Source: JAAYAY01 sp964429355
Lineage (GTDB): Bacteria; Planctomycetota; Planctomycetia; Pirellulales; Thermoguttaceae
Assembly: GCA_964429355.1 (NCBI GenBank)
Contig: CAYSCH010000234.1
Span: 1-15,058, forward strand
DNA length: 15,058 nucleotides
Direction of reading: 5' to 3'
Shown here in pieces: positions 1 to 6,942 of this stretch. The notes under the pieces are model-generated. The model saw only the letters and a program-made list of their open reading frames with translations, did no database searches and had not been told where the DNA came from. Made by a program: the position numbers and the translations under genes. Numbering within the stretch: position 1 is the first letter of the stretch; every line of letters starts with the position of its first letter.

Positions 1-733
1 CCCAGCCATTATACTCATACCCGATCTGGTTGACGACCGTCGTGCCGGACGTGTCGGAGTAGCTGGTGATCGTCTGAACCCGGCCGAGGTCGTCGTAACT
101 CTTGCCGATGCGGCGGATCGAGCCATCCACGATCCCCGAGGAACCCAGGCTGGTGACGGTGTCAGCGGACAATCGGCCGGCCGAATCGAACGCGTAATCA
201 TGCACCACCCCCCGCTGGTCCGTGGCGATTGCGGTGCGGCCCCGGCGGTCGTAGCTGAGCGATACGTGGTCGCCGTTGTTCGTCGTGATCGTCCAGACCT
301 TGGTGGTCTGGTTCTGAGAGAGCACGTCGTCGCTGTCCGGATAAACCGCGGCCGTTTGCCAGGAGGCGTTGATTGCCGACGTATAGAGGTACTTGGTCGC
401 CTGCGATTGCACGCCGCTTCCCGAGCCCTTGGCGTTGTAGGCGGTCATCGTCACCAGTCGACCGCCCGAGTCATATTCGTACTCGACGATGCTATCGCAG
501 TCGGTATCGGTCTCGTCCACGTCGCCGTCGTCGTAGTTCTGGATCGTGCGGATGGTGCGTCCGGCGTCGTCGAATTGGGTCTCGGTGATCCGGCCGAGGT
601 TGTCGATCGCGCGGTAGGCCCGGCCTGCCGAGTTGTACTGCGTGAGCGCGACGATGTAGTTGTCGGAGGAATTGGGCGAGGGCGGCACGGCCTCGGCAAC
701 GTCGGGGATGCTGCTGGAGTTGCTGTCGATCAT
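1..733 (-). CDS. Headless RHS-repeat fragment (orphan cassette 3, partial at the left edge)
   Basis: Reading the minus strand from an ATG at 733-731 gives an uninterrupted frame of about 244 codons that leaves the window at base 1. It begins MIDSNSSSIPDVAEAV and contains YD-type repeats such as DNLGR, DSGGRLV and SYDDLGRVQ. It is closely similar, over its whole length, to the giant RHS protein encoded at about 8834-9590. Similarity starts only at about 757, shortly before the ATG, so the whole N-terminal part of an RHS protein is missing (signal sequence, beta-strand repeats and most YD repeats). The frame is open back to a stop near 834, so TTG or GTG starts upstream are also possible. The RHS-associated core and the variable tip must lie beyond the left edge. 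It is probably a silent orphan cassette rather than an independently expressed protein. I see no promoter or good ribosome binding site for it. Confidence 0.8.
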   Translation of the reverse strand, partial: MIDSNSSSIPDVAEAVPPSPNSSDNYIVALTQYNSAGRAYRAIDNLGRITETQFDDAGRTIRTIQNYDDGDVDETDTDCDSIVEYEYDSGGRLVTMTAYNAKGSGSGVQSQATKYLYTSAINASWQTAAVYPDSDDVLSQNQTTKVWTITTNNGDHVSLSYDRRGRTAIATDQRGVVHDYAFDSAGRLSADTVTSLGSSGIVDGSIRRIGKSYDDLGRVQTITSYSDTSGTTVVNQIGYEYNGW

Positions 734-801
734 CGCAGCCGTTCTGCCATTGCACGGGTAAAGACTCCCGACCCCTTTACCCGTTCCGTTCAATTGCCCT
801 A

Positions 802-1383
802 TCAGAAGTTCCTGTAGTACCACACTCCTAGTTCACCATCTTTACGATGATACATGACCAGGAACATGTCACCCTCTTCGCCAGCTAAGCCCCGCCTACA
901 GTAATAGTACTCAGTGTCGGTAGCATCTGCAAATAATGCGTGCCTCTGGGGTAGCCGCTTGATGGCGTAGCGTACCATCCCATTTGTACATTTAACGTGA
1001 GTGAGATCGAGGCTGCTCTGCAGCCACGTTAAAGCCTCATCGTTTCCTTGAGCACGCAATAAGTAATCGGTAGCAGTTACTTGGTATACGGCATAATCGC
1101 CAAGGACAATACCTCTTTCCATAGCCTGCTCTACGAGGAGAACCAGCGGTTCAGGCCATTTGTCACGAAATATCATGCTATCAACTCGTACCGGATGACA
1201 AAGAACACCTCTCACACCCTCGCACGACAACGCCATCATTACGGCAGAAATCACCACGAGAGCCAGGGCCATAAACAGAAAGATGCGATTATACGTGTAA
1301 GGCGACTTGTCCAATGCCATCTTCAACCCACCGCTGACCGCTCGCCGCCGGACCCAGTAGAACCAGCGGTTCGTATGGAGCAT
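802..1383 (-). CDS. Small single-pass membrane protein following RHS tip 3; candidate immunity/partner protein
   Basis: This encodes 193 residues from the first ATG, or 172 from the ATG at 1320 (Met22), which I think is the likelier start: it leaves a short basic N-tail (K26, R33) before one hydrophobic segment at about 34-53. A Cys (C54) follows the segment, but the preceding residues ALS fit the lipobox poorly. The remaining 140 residues should be extracytoplasmic. They are mixed alpha/beta-looking, with TDYLLRAQGNDEALTWLQ and a C-terminal stretch rich in tyrosine and charged residues. I recognise no family. It starts 82 or 145 bases after the stop of orphan RHS cassette 2, and cassette 3 homology begins about 45 bases after its own stop, so it sits in the slot occupied by immunity genes in polymorphic toxin arrays. 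The partner role is inferred only from position and membrane topology. Local base composition is visibly AT-richer than the RHS cores. Confidence 0.7.
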   Translation of the reverse strand: MLHTNRWFYWVRRRAVSGGLKMALDKSPYTYNRIFLFMALALVVISAVMMALSCEGVRGVLCHPVRVDSMIFRDKWPEPLVLLVEQAMERGIVLGDYAVYQVTATDYLLRAQGNDEALTWLQSSLDLTHVKCTNGMVRYAIKRLPQRHALFADATDTEYYYCRRGLAGEEGDMFLVMYHRKDGELGVWYYRNF

Positions 1384-1465
1384 CCAACCAACGATTCGTT
1401 CGAGGCCATCTCTCGAGTGGAGATTTCGGTCGGCGTCAACAACATCCCCACCGTTCTGTTATTCA

Positions 1466-3497
1466 CTAAACCCTGTGGCACGAATCCTCTTCACGCGGAG
1501 GCAACTCGATCTCGAGAGGTCCGTCGCCGCTTGTTCCAATGAGCAATGTGCCGTTCTCCAACTTGTTCTTGCAGCACTGGATAGCCTCTGGCTCGCTGGT
1601 GTACGCAGTGTGCATACCTCCACTTGGGAATACCATGTTCGTGTCATTGCAGCCAGCGCATTCACGTCCTTCCTTGTCATTCGAAAGTGCCTGACGTGTG
1701 TTTAGTGGTGACTGGCTCTTGCATGCGTATTGAAAGATATCCCGATTGTCAATTGCGCATTGTGCGCATTCACAGTTCCTGCAGCGTATAGAAATAAGAG
1801 CGGACGCGATACAGTGCCGAATCGCACTGTGTCTTCTGTCATTGTAATCGAGACCCATTCTGTCAGCGACGGCTTCGGCGTCGAGTTTTGCCTTTGTCGC
1901 TCTATTCTCTGTACACAGCGTTAGAGCGCATGCAATCCAGCACGTGTCTTTTGCGTAGTCAATTTCGTCCGCATATTTGTTGCAGCAGATTTTGAGTCCC
2001 AATGGGTCTGTGACGGTAATCGGTGCGTTCTTCACATAGCGGTAGAGACTCAATTCCTTCGCCTCAAACTCGATCGGGTCTCTGCCGATGAATGCAGAAA
2101 GGCTGGCGTCGTAGTATCGGTTGCGGACATGGTACAATCCCGTCTCGNNNNNNNNNNAGGGGCCCGTCGGTCGTAGGGGCGGCGGGGTTAGACCAGGTGT
2201 CGTCGTAGACCGTGGCCGTGCCATAGGCGGTATAGACGTAGCGCTCTTGCACCTCGCCCGTGGCGGCGTCGACGGTGGCCGTCACACTGTAATTCGCATC
2301 GCCCGTGTAGTAGAGAACATTGTCTCCTGCGTCGAGCAAGTCGCCATCCCCGTTGCCGTCGTGGAAGCGAACGATGGGCGCATCGATGTAGCGGGCACTC
2401 CAAATGTATTGGTTGCTAGCTATGGTCGCACCCTGGCCATCGACGAAGCAATCTTCGAGGAGTTGCCACTCCTGGTTGTAGTAGTAATGGGCGTGCGACG
2501 TTCCGGAGACGATCTTCTCGATGCGGCGATTTGTGCCGTCGTACTCATACTCTGCAATCAGATCGCCCGGTTCGCCGGAATCATCGGCCCGGACCTCTAC
2601 CAGGCGGTTCCAGGTGTCGTAGATGTAATGCACCCGGGTCGTCTCGTCGCCCGGCTTCGGCCCGGAGATCATGTTGCCCGCATCGTCATAGGTCGGGTCG
2701 ATCCACGTGCCGCTGATGCCGGTGATTTCATTGACGGCGTTGGTCGTGCGGGTCTGAGAAGTACCGTCGTCGTCGAAGGTGGCGAAGTTCCCCAGCCCAT
2801 CGAGGCCCCAGGACTGGTCGAAGGCGTCGGCACGATCGGCGTCGGTCAAGCGATCCAGGCCGTCGTAAGTGTAACCCTCGTCAAAAGCCGAGTGCAACTC
2901 GTTGTCGCGGCTGGTGCGGTTGCCGGCGCGGTCGTAGGTGTAGGTGTAACGGTCGAGCACCACGTCGGGGTCCTCGCCATAGTCGGTCCAAATCTGGTCC
3001 GTCACGCGACCGAAGCGATCCAAGGCGGCGAAGTCGTCGGCCGAGTAGTCGAGATTGACCTCGATGTCTTCGTAGTCCTCGACGGCGATCCTGCCCGCGC
3101 CGAGATATTTGTACGAGGCGTAGGTGTCCGTGCCGTCGCCGATGGTTGCCAGGCGGGACATGATGTCGTCGATTGCCTGCGTGGTGCCGTAATCGTAATC
3201 AACCGTCCGGTTGCCGTCGGGATAAACTACTTCATCGAGCCGCACGTACTTCGCCACGCCGGCGGAGGTTCCGTCCTCGTAGTTGTACTCGACAAAGAGT
3301 GTATTGCCGTCGACCACCCCGTCGTGCTCCTGGTACTCGCGGTACACCCGACCCCATCCATTATACTCGTACCCGATATGGTTGACGACCGTCGTGCCGG
3401 AGGTGTCGTAGTAACTGGTGACCGCCTGCACGCGGCCAACGGTCGTACAGTCGTAGGCCGTGCGTTTATGACGTACTAGTACTTTGGCTCCATCCAA
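1466..3497 (-). CDS. Headless RHS fragment with Cys-rich tip 3 (orphan cassette 2, split by an assembly gap)
   Basis: The first part runs from a TTG at 3497 to the N run at 2148-2157 and matches the giant RHS protein from its SYDDLGRVQ segment onward. After the Ns the coding continues in a different frame as ETGLYHVRNRYYDASLS, then GRDPIEF and DPLGL, which is the RHS-associated core. Comparison with the two intact copies shows about 24 bases are missing where 10 Ns were placed. Restoring 24 joins both halves in one frame, so this is not a real frameshift. After DPLGL (2008-1994) comes a unique tip of 175 residues ending at the stop at 1466-1468. The tip has more than 15 cysteines and a segment DYNDRRHSAIRHC (about 1850-1812), followed later by QALSNDKEGRECAGC. 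This loosely recalls tip domains with a D..RxxAxRHC motif and a later NDxxGR, but I cannot name the family. Homology to the core starts near 3455. There is no N-terminal secretion signal, and the first start overlaps the end of the preceding DUF1559-like gene. Confidence 0.75.
2148..2157. other. Assembly gap (10 N) of the wrong length
   Basis: Ten Ns lie inside the RHS-associated core of orphan cassette 2. In the intact copies at about 4846-4875 and 7607-7640, the bases between the flanking TCTCG and AGCGG-type sequence number about 24, encoding most of LYCGYFFDA. Ten placeholder bases shift the frame, whereas 24 restore it. The likely cause is the repeated core collapsing or breaking the assembly here. 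Confidence 0.9.
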
Positions 3498-4009
3498 TGA
3501 ATATCAGAATCAGGATACTCGACCACCAGGAAACGATCTCTGCCCTTTGTGATGAGACAAGACTTCAGAGGCTTCTTCGACGGCCAAACGTCTCCATCAC
3601 CCATGGCAAAGTAGTTGGCGATGTCGTTATTGGTATTCATGTTGAAGTAGTAGAAGTATGGCATGTCGCCTAAAGCCTGGAAGTTGTTCGGGCTGTTCCA
3701 TTCTTGAGAAAAGTCATACTTGGTATATCGAGCTCTGAAATCCGCATCCGTATAAGGCACCAGTAGCACTCGCCAGCTATGTACTGGCCCACCGGCTTCT
3801 AACTGGTACTTAGTTGGCGGGAAAGATCCATGCTGCTCATGATATGCAAGCAGCATCACTCTGATTTGGGCAAATCTGCTTTGCGACAGGTAATCCTTGG
3901 CGACGGTTCTGGCATCAAGGACGCGCCTTCCGACCACAAACCCCACGATAGGAAAACCCAGGAGACACAGCAGCAGCAACGAGATTGTGAGCGGACGCAG
4001 GGATCTCAC
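3476..4009 (-). CDS. DUF1559-like membrane-anchored protein following RHS tip 2; candidate immunity/partner protein
   Basis: This encodes 177 residues from a GTG at 4009. The start is supported by GGAGG seven bases upstream and by an in-frame TGA just before it. An N-terminal hydrophobic segment (about 7-27) has none of the usual prepilin FTLVELL motif. The rest carries hallmarks of the planctomycete DUF1559 family: AYHEQHGSFPP (55-65), HSWRVLLVPY (77-86), YDFSQEWNSPNN (98-109) and, at the very end, FLVVEYPDSDIHWMEP (160-175), close to the usual VVE..DS.IHWMEP ending. DUF1559 proteins are usually pseudopilin-like envelope proteins of unknown function. Here the protein is short and sits exactly between an orphan RHS tip (126 bases upstream) and the next RHS fragment, which overlaps its last codons. 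Family resemblance is solid. A role as partner or immunity protein for tip 2 is inference from position only. An alternative is that an ordinary DUF1559 gene was captured into the array. Confidence 0.8.
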   Translation of the reverse strand: MRSLRPLTISLLLLCLLGFPIVGFVVGRRVLDARTVAKDYLSQSRFAQIRVMLLAYHEQHGSFPPTKYQLEAGGPVHSWRVLLVPYTDADFRARYTKYDFSQEWNSPNNFQALGDMPYFYYFNMNTNNDIANYFAMGDGDVWPSKKPLKSCLITKGRDRFLVVEYPDSDIHWMEPKY

Positions 4010-4016
4010 ACGTCAG

Positions 4017-4021
4017 CCTCC
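4017..4021 (-). promoter_or_regulatory. Ribosome binding site GGAGG
   Basis: On the minus strand GGAGG is followed after seven bases by the GTG that starts the DUF1559-like gene. It is the clearest Shine-Dalgarno sequence in the window and decides that non-ATG start. Confidence 0.65.
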
Positions 4022-4038
4022 ATATATATGTACACATG

Positions 4039-4065
4039 CTTATAACCACATTAAGTCCGTCACAA
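4039..4065 (-). promoter_or_regulatory. Possible promoter for the DUF1559-like gene (weak)
   Basis: In the 126-base gap after orphan cassette 1 the minus strand reads TTGTGA, 15 bases, TATAAG, about 30 bases ahead of the GTG start and next to an AT-rich stretch (TACATATATAT). The spacing is short for a sigma-70 type promoter and planctomycete promoters are poorly defined, so this is tentative. If real, the small gene could be expressed even when the RHS fragment before it is silent, as expected for an immunity gene. Confidence 0.2.
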
Positions 4066-4135
4066 CCGGGTGCATTCTCTTTTCGCGAGAGACACACCAT
4101 GTACGATGAACGCGCGAGCGGTCCTCCAACGGCGA

Positions 4136-6085
4136 TCAGTTACCGTACTGATACCAATTGCCGTTGGCGTCCACGCCACACCCCGAGTTTCCCGACACGC
4201 CCACGACACTCAACCCGGCTGTTTTCGCAGCAGACTTTACATCATCGCCAAGGCAATTCGACTGACCGGAATCGTCGCCGCCGCAGATAATAGCACTACA
4301 GCCAGACGGCCAAGAAAACTTGCCGAGTGTACTACTCGGTGAATCCCCTACGGAGAAATGAAACACACCGACAAAGCCCGGGCATTTCACAACCAAGATA
4401 TTGCACGGTAGCGCACCAGCGCCGCCGACTGCGGCAGGAGGAGTGCTTGGAAATGGATATATCTGGTAACTGCCACCTCCTGGTCCCGTCCCCGGAATCG
4501 GATTCTTTGGTGGTGTCACAACACCGGGGATGGGGCTAAGCCGATCTTTCTTGGAACTGCATGTGCAAGTCCACAAGTATCCCCCGCCCGGCCTTTTCGC
4601 ATGTCCTCCCTTGCCGGGTGTTGGGGCAGGAGGCGGTGGTGGCGAGGGCGGCGGTAGGTGGGGGTCGCCCAAGGTAGGCGGAAAGGGCGGTGCCTCCAGC
4701 CCGCTCGGATCAACATAGATCACCGGATGGTCGCCGACGTATTCGTACAGGTTCAGCCCCGCTCTGTACTCCACTGGGTCTCTGTTGATAAACAAGGAAA
4801 GGCTGGAGTCATAATAGCGGTTGCGGACTTGGTACAGTCCGCTCTCGGCGTCGAAGAAGTAGCCGGCGTAGAGCGGACCATCCGTCATGGGAGCGGCCGG
4901 ATTGGCCCAATCCTCATCGCAGACCGTGGCTTGGCCATACGCCGTGTAGACATAGCGGTCGACAACCTCCCCGGTGGCGGCGTCGATCGTGGCCGTCACG
5001 TTGTAGTTGGCGTCGCCCGTGTAGTAGCGGGTGTTGTCGCCTGCGTCCGATAGGTCGCCGTCGGCGTTGGCATCGTGAAAACGAAGCACCGGGGCGTCGA
5101 TGTAGCGTGTGGACCAGACGTATTCGTTGATGCCGGTCGGCGTGCCCTCGTCGTCAACGGCGCGCTCCTCCAGCATCTGCCAGTCGTGGTTGTAGAAGTA
5201 CTCGACGCCGCTATCGTCGGCGAACGTCTTCTCGACGCGCCGATTCGTCCCGTCATATTCGTAGGTGGCCACCAAATCGTCGTCGGTCCCAGGCTCGAAC
5301 GTGCCGTCCCCGTCATCCTCGTAGACGCCCGTCTGACGATTCCACGCATCGTACACGTGATGCACCCGCGTCGTTTCGTCGCCAGTTTTCGGGCCGCTGG
5401 TCATGTTGCCGGCGTCGTCGTAGCTGGGTGTGATCCAGCCGCCGGTGATACCCGTGATCTCGTTCACCGCGTTGGCGGTGCGGGTCTGCGAATCGCCGTC
5501 GTCATCGAAGGAACTGAAGTTTCCCAGGCCGTCGAGGCCCCAGGACTGATCGAAGGCGTCGGCCCGATCATTGTCGGTCAAGCGGTTCAAGCCATCGTAC
5601 GTATAGTCCTCGTCAAAAGCCGAGTGCAACTCGTTGTCACGGCTGGTGCGATTGCCGGCGCGGTCGTAGGTGTAGGTGTACCGGTCGAGAACAACATCTG
5701 GGTCCGCCCCGTAGTCGGTCCAAATCTGGTCCGTCACGCGACCGAAGCGGTCCAGGCCCGTGATATTCCCCGATCCATCAAGGTAACTCAGCTTCACCTC
5801 AATGTCCTCATAGTCCTCTTCGACGATCCGGCCCGCGCCGAGGTATTTGTACGAGGCGTAGTTGTCCGTCCCATCGCCAGTACTGGCCAGTCTCGACATG
5901 ATGTCGTCGATTGCCTGCGTGGTGCCGTAATCGTAATCAACAGTCCGGTTGCCGTCGGGATAGACCACTTCATCGAGGCGCACGTACTTCGCCACCCCGC
6001 CGGAGGCTCCGTCCTCGTCGTTGTACTGGACAAACAGCGAGTTGCCGTCAACCGCCGCGTCGTGCTCCTGGTACTCGCGGGCCAC
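4136..6085 (-). CDS. Headless RHS fragment with Pro-rich/Cys-rich tip 2 (orphan cassette 1)
   Basis: This is a 649-residue frame from a GTG at 6085. The RHS part (1-463) begins at REYQEHDAAVDGN and follows the giant protein's YD repeats and RHS-associated core: FFDAESGLYQVRNRYYD, then INRDPVEY, NLYEYVGDHPVIYVDPSGL. DPSGL lies at 459-463 (4711-4697). The remaining 186 residues are unique to this copy. They comprise a proline-rich linker (about 465-490), a Gly/Pro-rich stretch with CTC at 507-509, and a C-terminal domain (about 560-649) with cysteines at 561, 568, 596, 601, 611 and 636, containing FHFSVGDSPSSTLGKF, CSAIICGGDD and GCGVDANGNWYQYGN. I do not recognise that domain. It has no signal peptide or N-terminal domains, a TAG directly precedes the GTG, and the ribosome binding site is weak (AGGG). 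It is most simply a displaced C-terminal cassette held as a recombination donor. It could still be translated from its GTG. Confidence 0.85.
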   Translation of the reverse strand: MAREYQEHDAAVDGNSLFVQYNDEDGASGGVAKYVRLDEVVYPDGNRTVDYDYGTTQAIDDIMSRLASTGDGTDNYASYKYLGAGRIVEEDYEDIEVKLSYLDGSGNITGLDRFGRVTDQIWTDYGADPDVVLDRYTYTYDRAGNRTSRDNELHSAFDEDYTYDGLNRLTDNDRADAFDQSWGLDGLGNFSSFDDDGDSQTRTANAVNEITGITGGWITPSYDDAGNMTSGPKTGDETTRVHHVYDAWNRQTGVYEDDGDGTFEPGTDDDLVATYEYDGTNRRVEKTFADDSGVEYFYNHDWQMLEERAVDDEGTPTGINEYVWSTRYIDAPVLRFHDANADGDLSDAGDNTRYYTGDANYNVTATIDAATGEVVDRYVYTAYGQATVCDEDWANPAAPMTDGPLYAGYFFDAESGLYQVRNRYYDSSLSLFINRDPVEYRAGLNLYEYVGDHPVIYVDPSGLEAPPFPPTLGDPHLPPPSPPPPPAPTPGKGGHAKRPGGGYLWTCTCSSKKDRLSPIPGVVTPPKNPIPGTGPGGGSYQIYPFPSTPPAAVGGAGALPCNILVVKCPGFVGVFHFSVGDSPSSTLGKFSWPSGCSAIICGGDDSGQSNCLGDDVKSAAKTAGLSVVGVSGNSGCGVDANGNWYQYGN

Positions 6086-6330
6086 CTAGCCCTGTCAATT
6101 ATTTCCCTACTTCATCCGCGATTCACTTTCCCCAATATGCCAAAATCGGTTTGTGTCGCCTCCCGGACGGAATCCCGGGAATCCCGCCGCCGGAAATTGT
6201 GCTCCCCCACGTATGCACAGAAACAAGAAATTCCACGCCGCATACGACAACCTGGAATGGGCGCAAAGCGACATTATCGGACAAAACGCCTCGGAAGGTA
6301 CTGTTGAATGCAGCAACCGATAGGATACTG
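6086..6330. other. Intergenic stretch between the 203-residue membrane protein and orphan cassette 1
   Basis: This is 245 bases with no gene I can support. The last 20-25 bases before 6085 still align weakly with the RHS core (a TATAAT-to-AATAAT pattern followed by shared G runs), but the aligned codons include TGA and TAG, suggesting a decaying edge of the core. A six-base-pair inverted repeat (TCCCGG at 6161-6166 and CCGGGA at 6175-6180, loop of eight) lies in the middle. It has no T-run after it on the minus strand, so it is not a convincing terminator. Confidence 0.5.
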
Positions 6331-6942
6331 CTACAGGTCTCCCATGTGTGCCCACCCAGTCTTGAACCGTCGCACTCTTTCAAGTCGATTCTCCATTGCG
6401 ATTTTAATCGGGATTCGGGAGCCGTCTTGAAAGATGTACCACCCAGCCAATCGCAACTGGAAATCGCTCGCGCGTTTAACAACACCCGAAAAATGGTGCT
6501 CCACGATCCGTATGTCCGTGTACACGAGCCCTTGCGGCGAACTGTTCACGATGGTGTCTTCTTCAAACTCCTTGCTCCAATTGTCTTCGGGGGAAATGAC
6601 GTGCGTGGCAGATCCATCCGGATACACAACGGTCACTTCCTCAAGGACGAGCGTGCGAACGGTAGTTGGTCGGTTGTCATGGAGGCATAGATTAATTCCA
6701 TAGGGTAGGCTGTCAGTGGAATAGGTCACAAGGAAGGGAATACCAAGTTGCCTCACCCGAGTATCTATGTATACGTGAAGCCGCGGCCCCTCTTGCATTT
6801 CAAACGGGGTTGAACCGCCGTACCAACGATAATCGAGGATGGCAAGACCAAGCGTCCTTAGCCAAACGCCGGCAATGATCACCAGCACAACGACTGTCCA
6901 AATCGCGTACGAGCGTTTGGTCGGCATGATTGAGTTCTTCAC
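6331..6942 (-). CDS. Single-pass membrane protein translationally coupled to the RHS-AMOP gene; candidate immunity/partner protein
   Basis: This encodes 203 residues from a GTG at 6942 that overlaps the TGA stop of the giant RHS gene as GTGA. An alternative start is the ATG at 6927 (Met6), which would lie 11 bases after that stop. Either way the two genes are tightly coupled. A basic N-tail (K2, K9, R10) and one hydrophobic segment (about 12-28) predict an N-in, C-out topology. The outer domain of about 170 residues has alternating short hydrophobic strands (RLHVYIDTRV, GIPFLVTYST, RTLVLEEVTVVYPDGS, DFQLRLAGWYIFQDGS), which look like a beta-sandwich. I recognise no named family. As the gene directly after the expressed tip, it is the best candidate for the tip's cognate partner, and an immunity function facing the periplasm or cell surface is plausible. 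That function rests on context only. No homologue of it is seen beside the orphan tips. Confidence 0.75.
   Translation of the reverse strand: MKNSIMPTKRSYAIWTVVVLVIIAGVWLRTLGLAILDYRWYGGSTPFEMQEGPRLHVYIDTRVRQLGIPFLVTYSTDSLPYGINLCLHDNRPTTVRTLVLEEVTVVYPDGSATHVISPEDNWSKEFEEDTIVNSSPQGLVYTDIRIVEHHFSGVVKRASDFQLRLAGWYIFQDGSRIPIKIAMENRLERVRRFKTGWAHMGDL

Noticed and set aside
2064..2224. Two separate genes meeting at the N run
   Set aside because: Both halves match consecutive parts of the same RHS core in the intact copies. The frame change is explained by the wrong gap length.
4077..4093. Small hairpin (TCTCT...AGAGA) in the gap before the DUF1559-like gene
   Set aside because: A five-base-pair stem without a T-tract; easily expected by chance.
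6161..6180. Inverted repeat as a terminator after the 203-residue gene
   Set aside because: Only six base pairs with an eight-base loop and no T-run downstream on the minus strand.
6123..6485. Minus-strand frame of 120 codons overlapping the end of the 203-residue gene
   Set aside because: It overlaps a better-supported gene in another frame, shows no recognisable domain or ribosome binding site, and mostly covers intergenic sequence.
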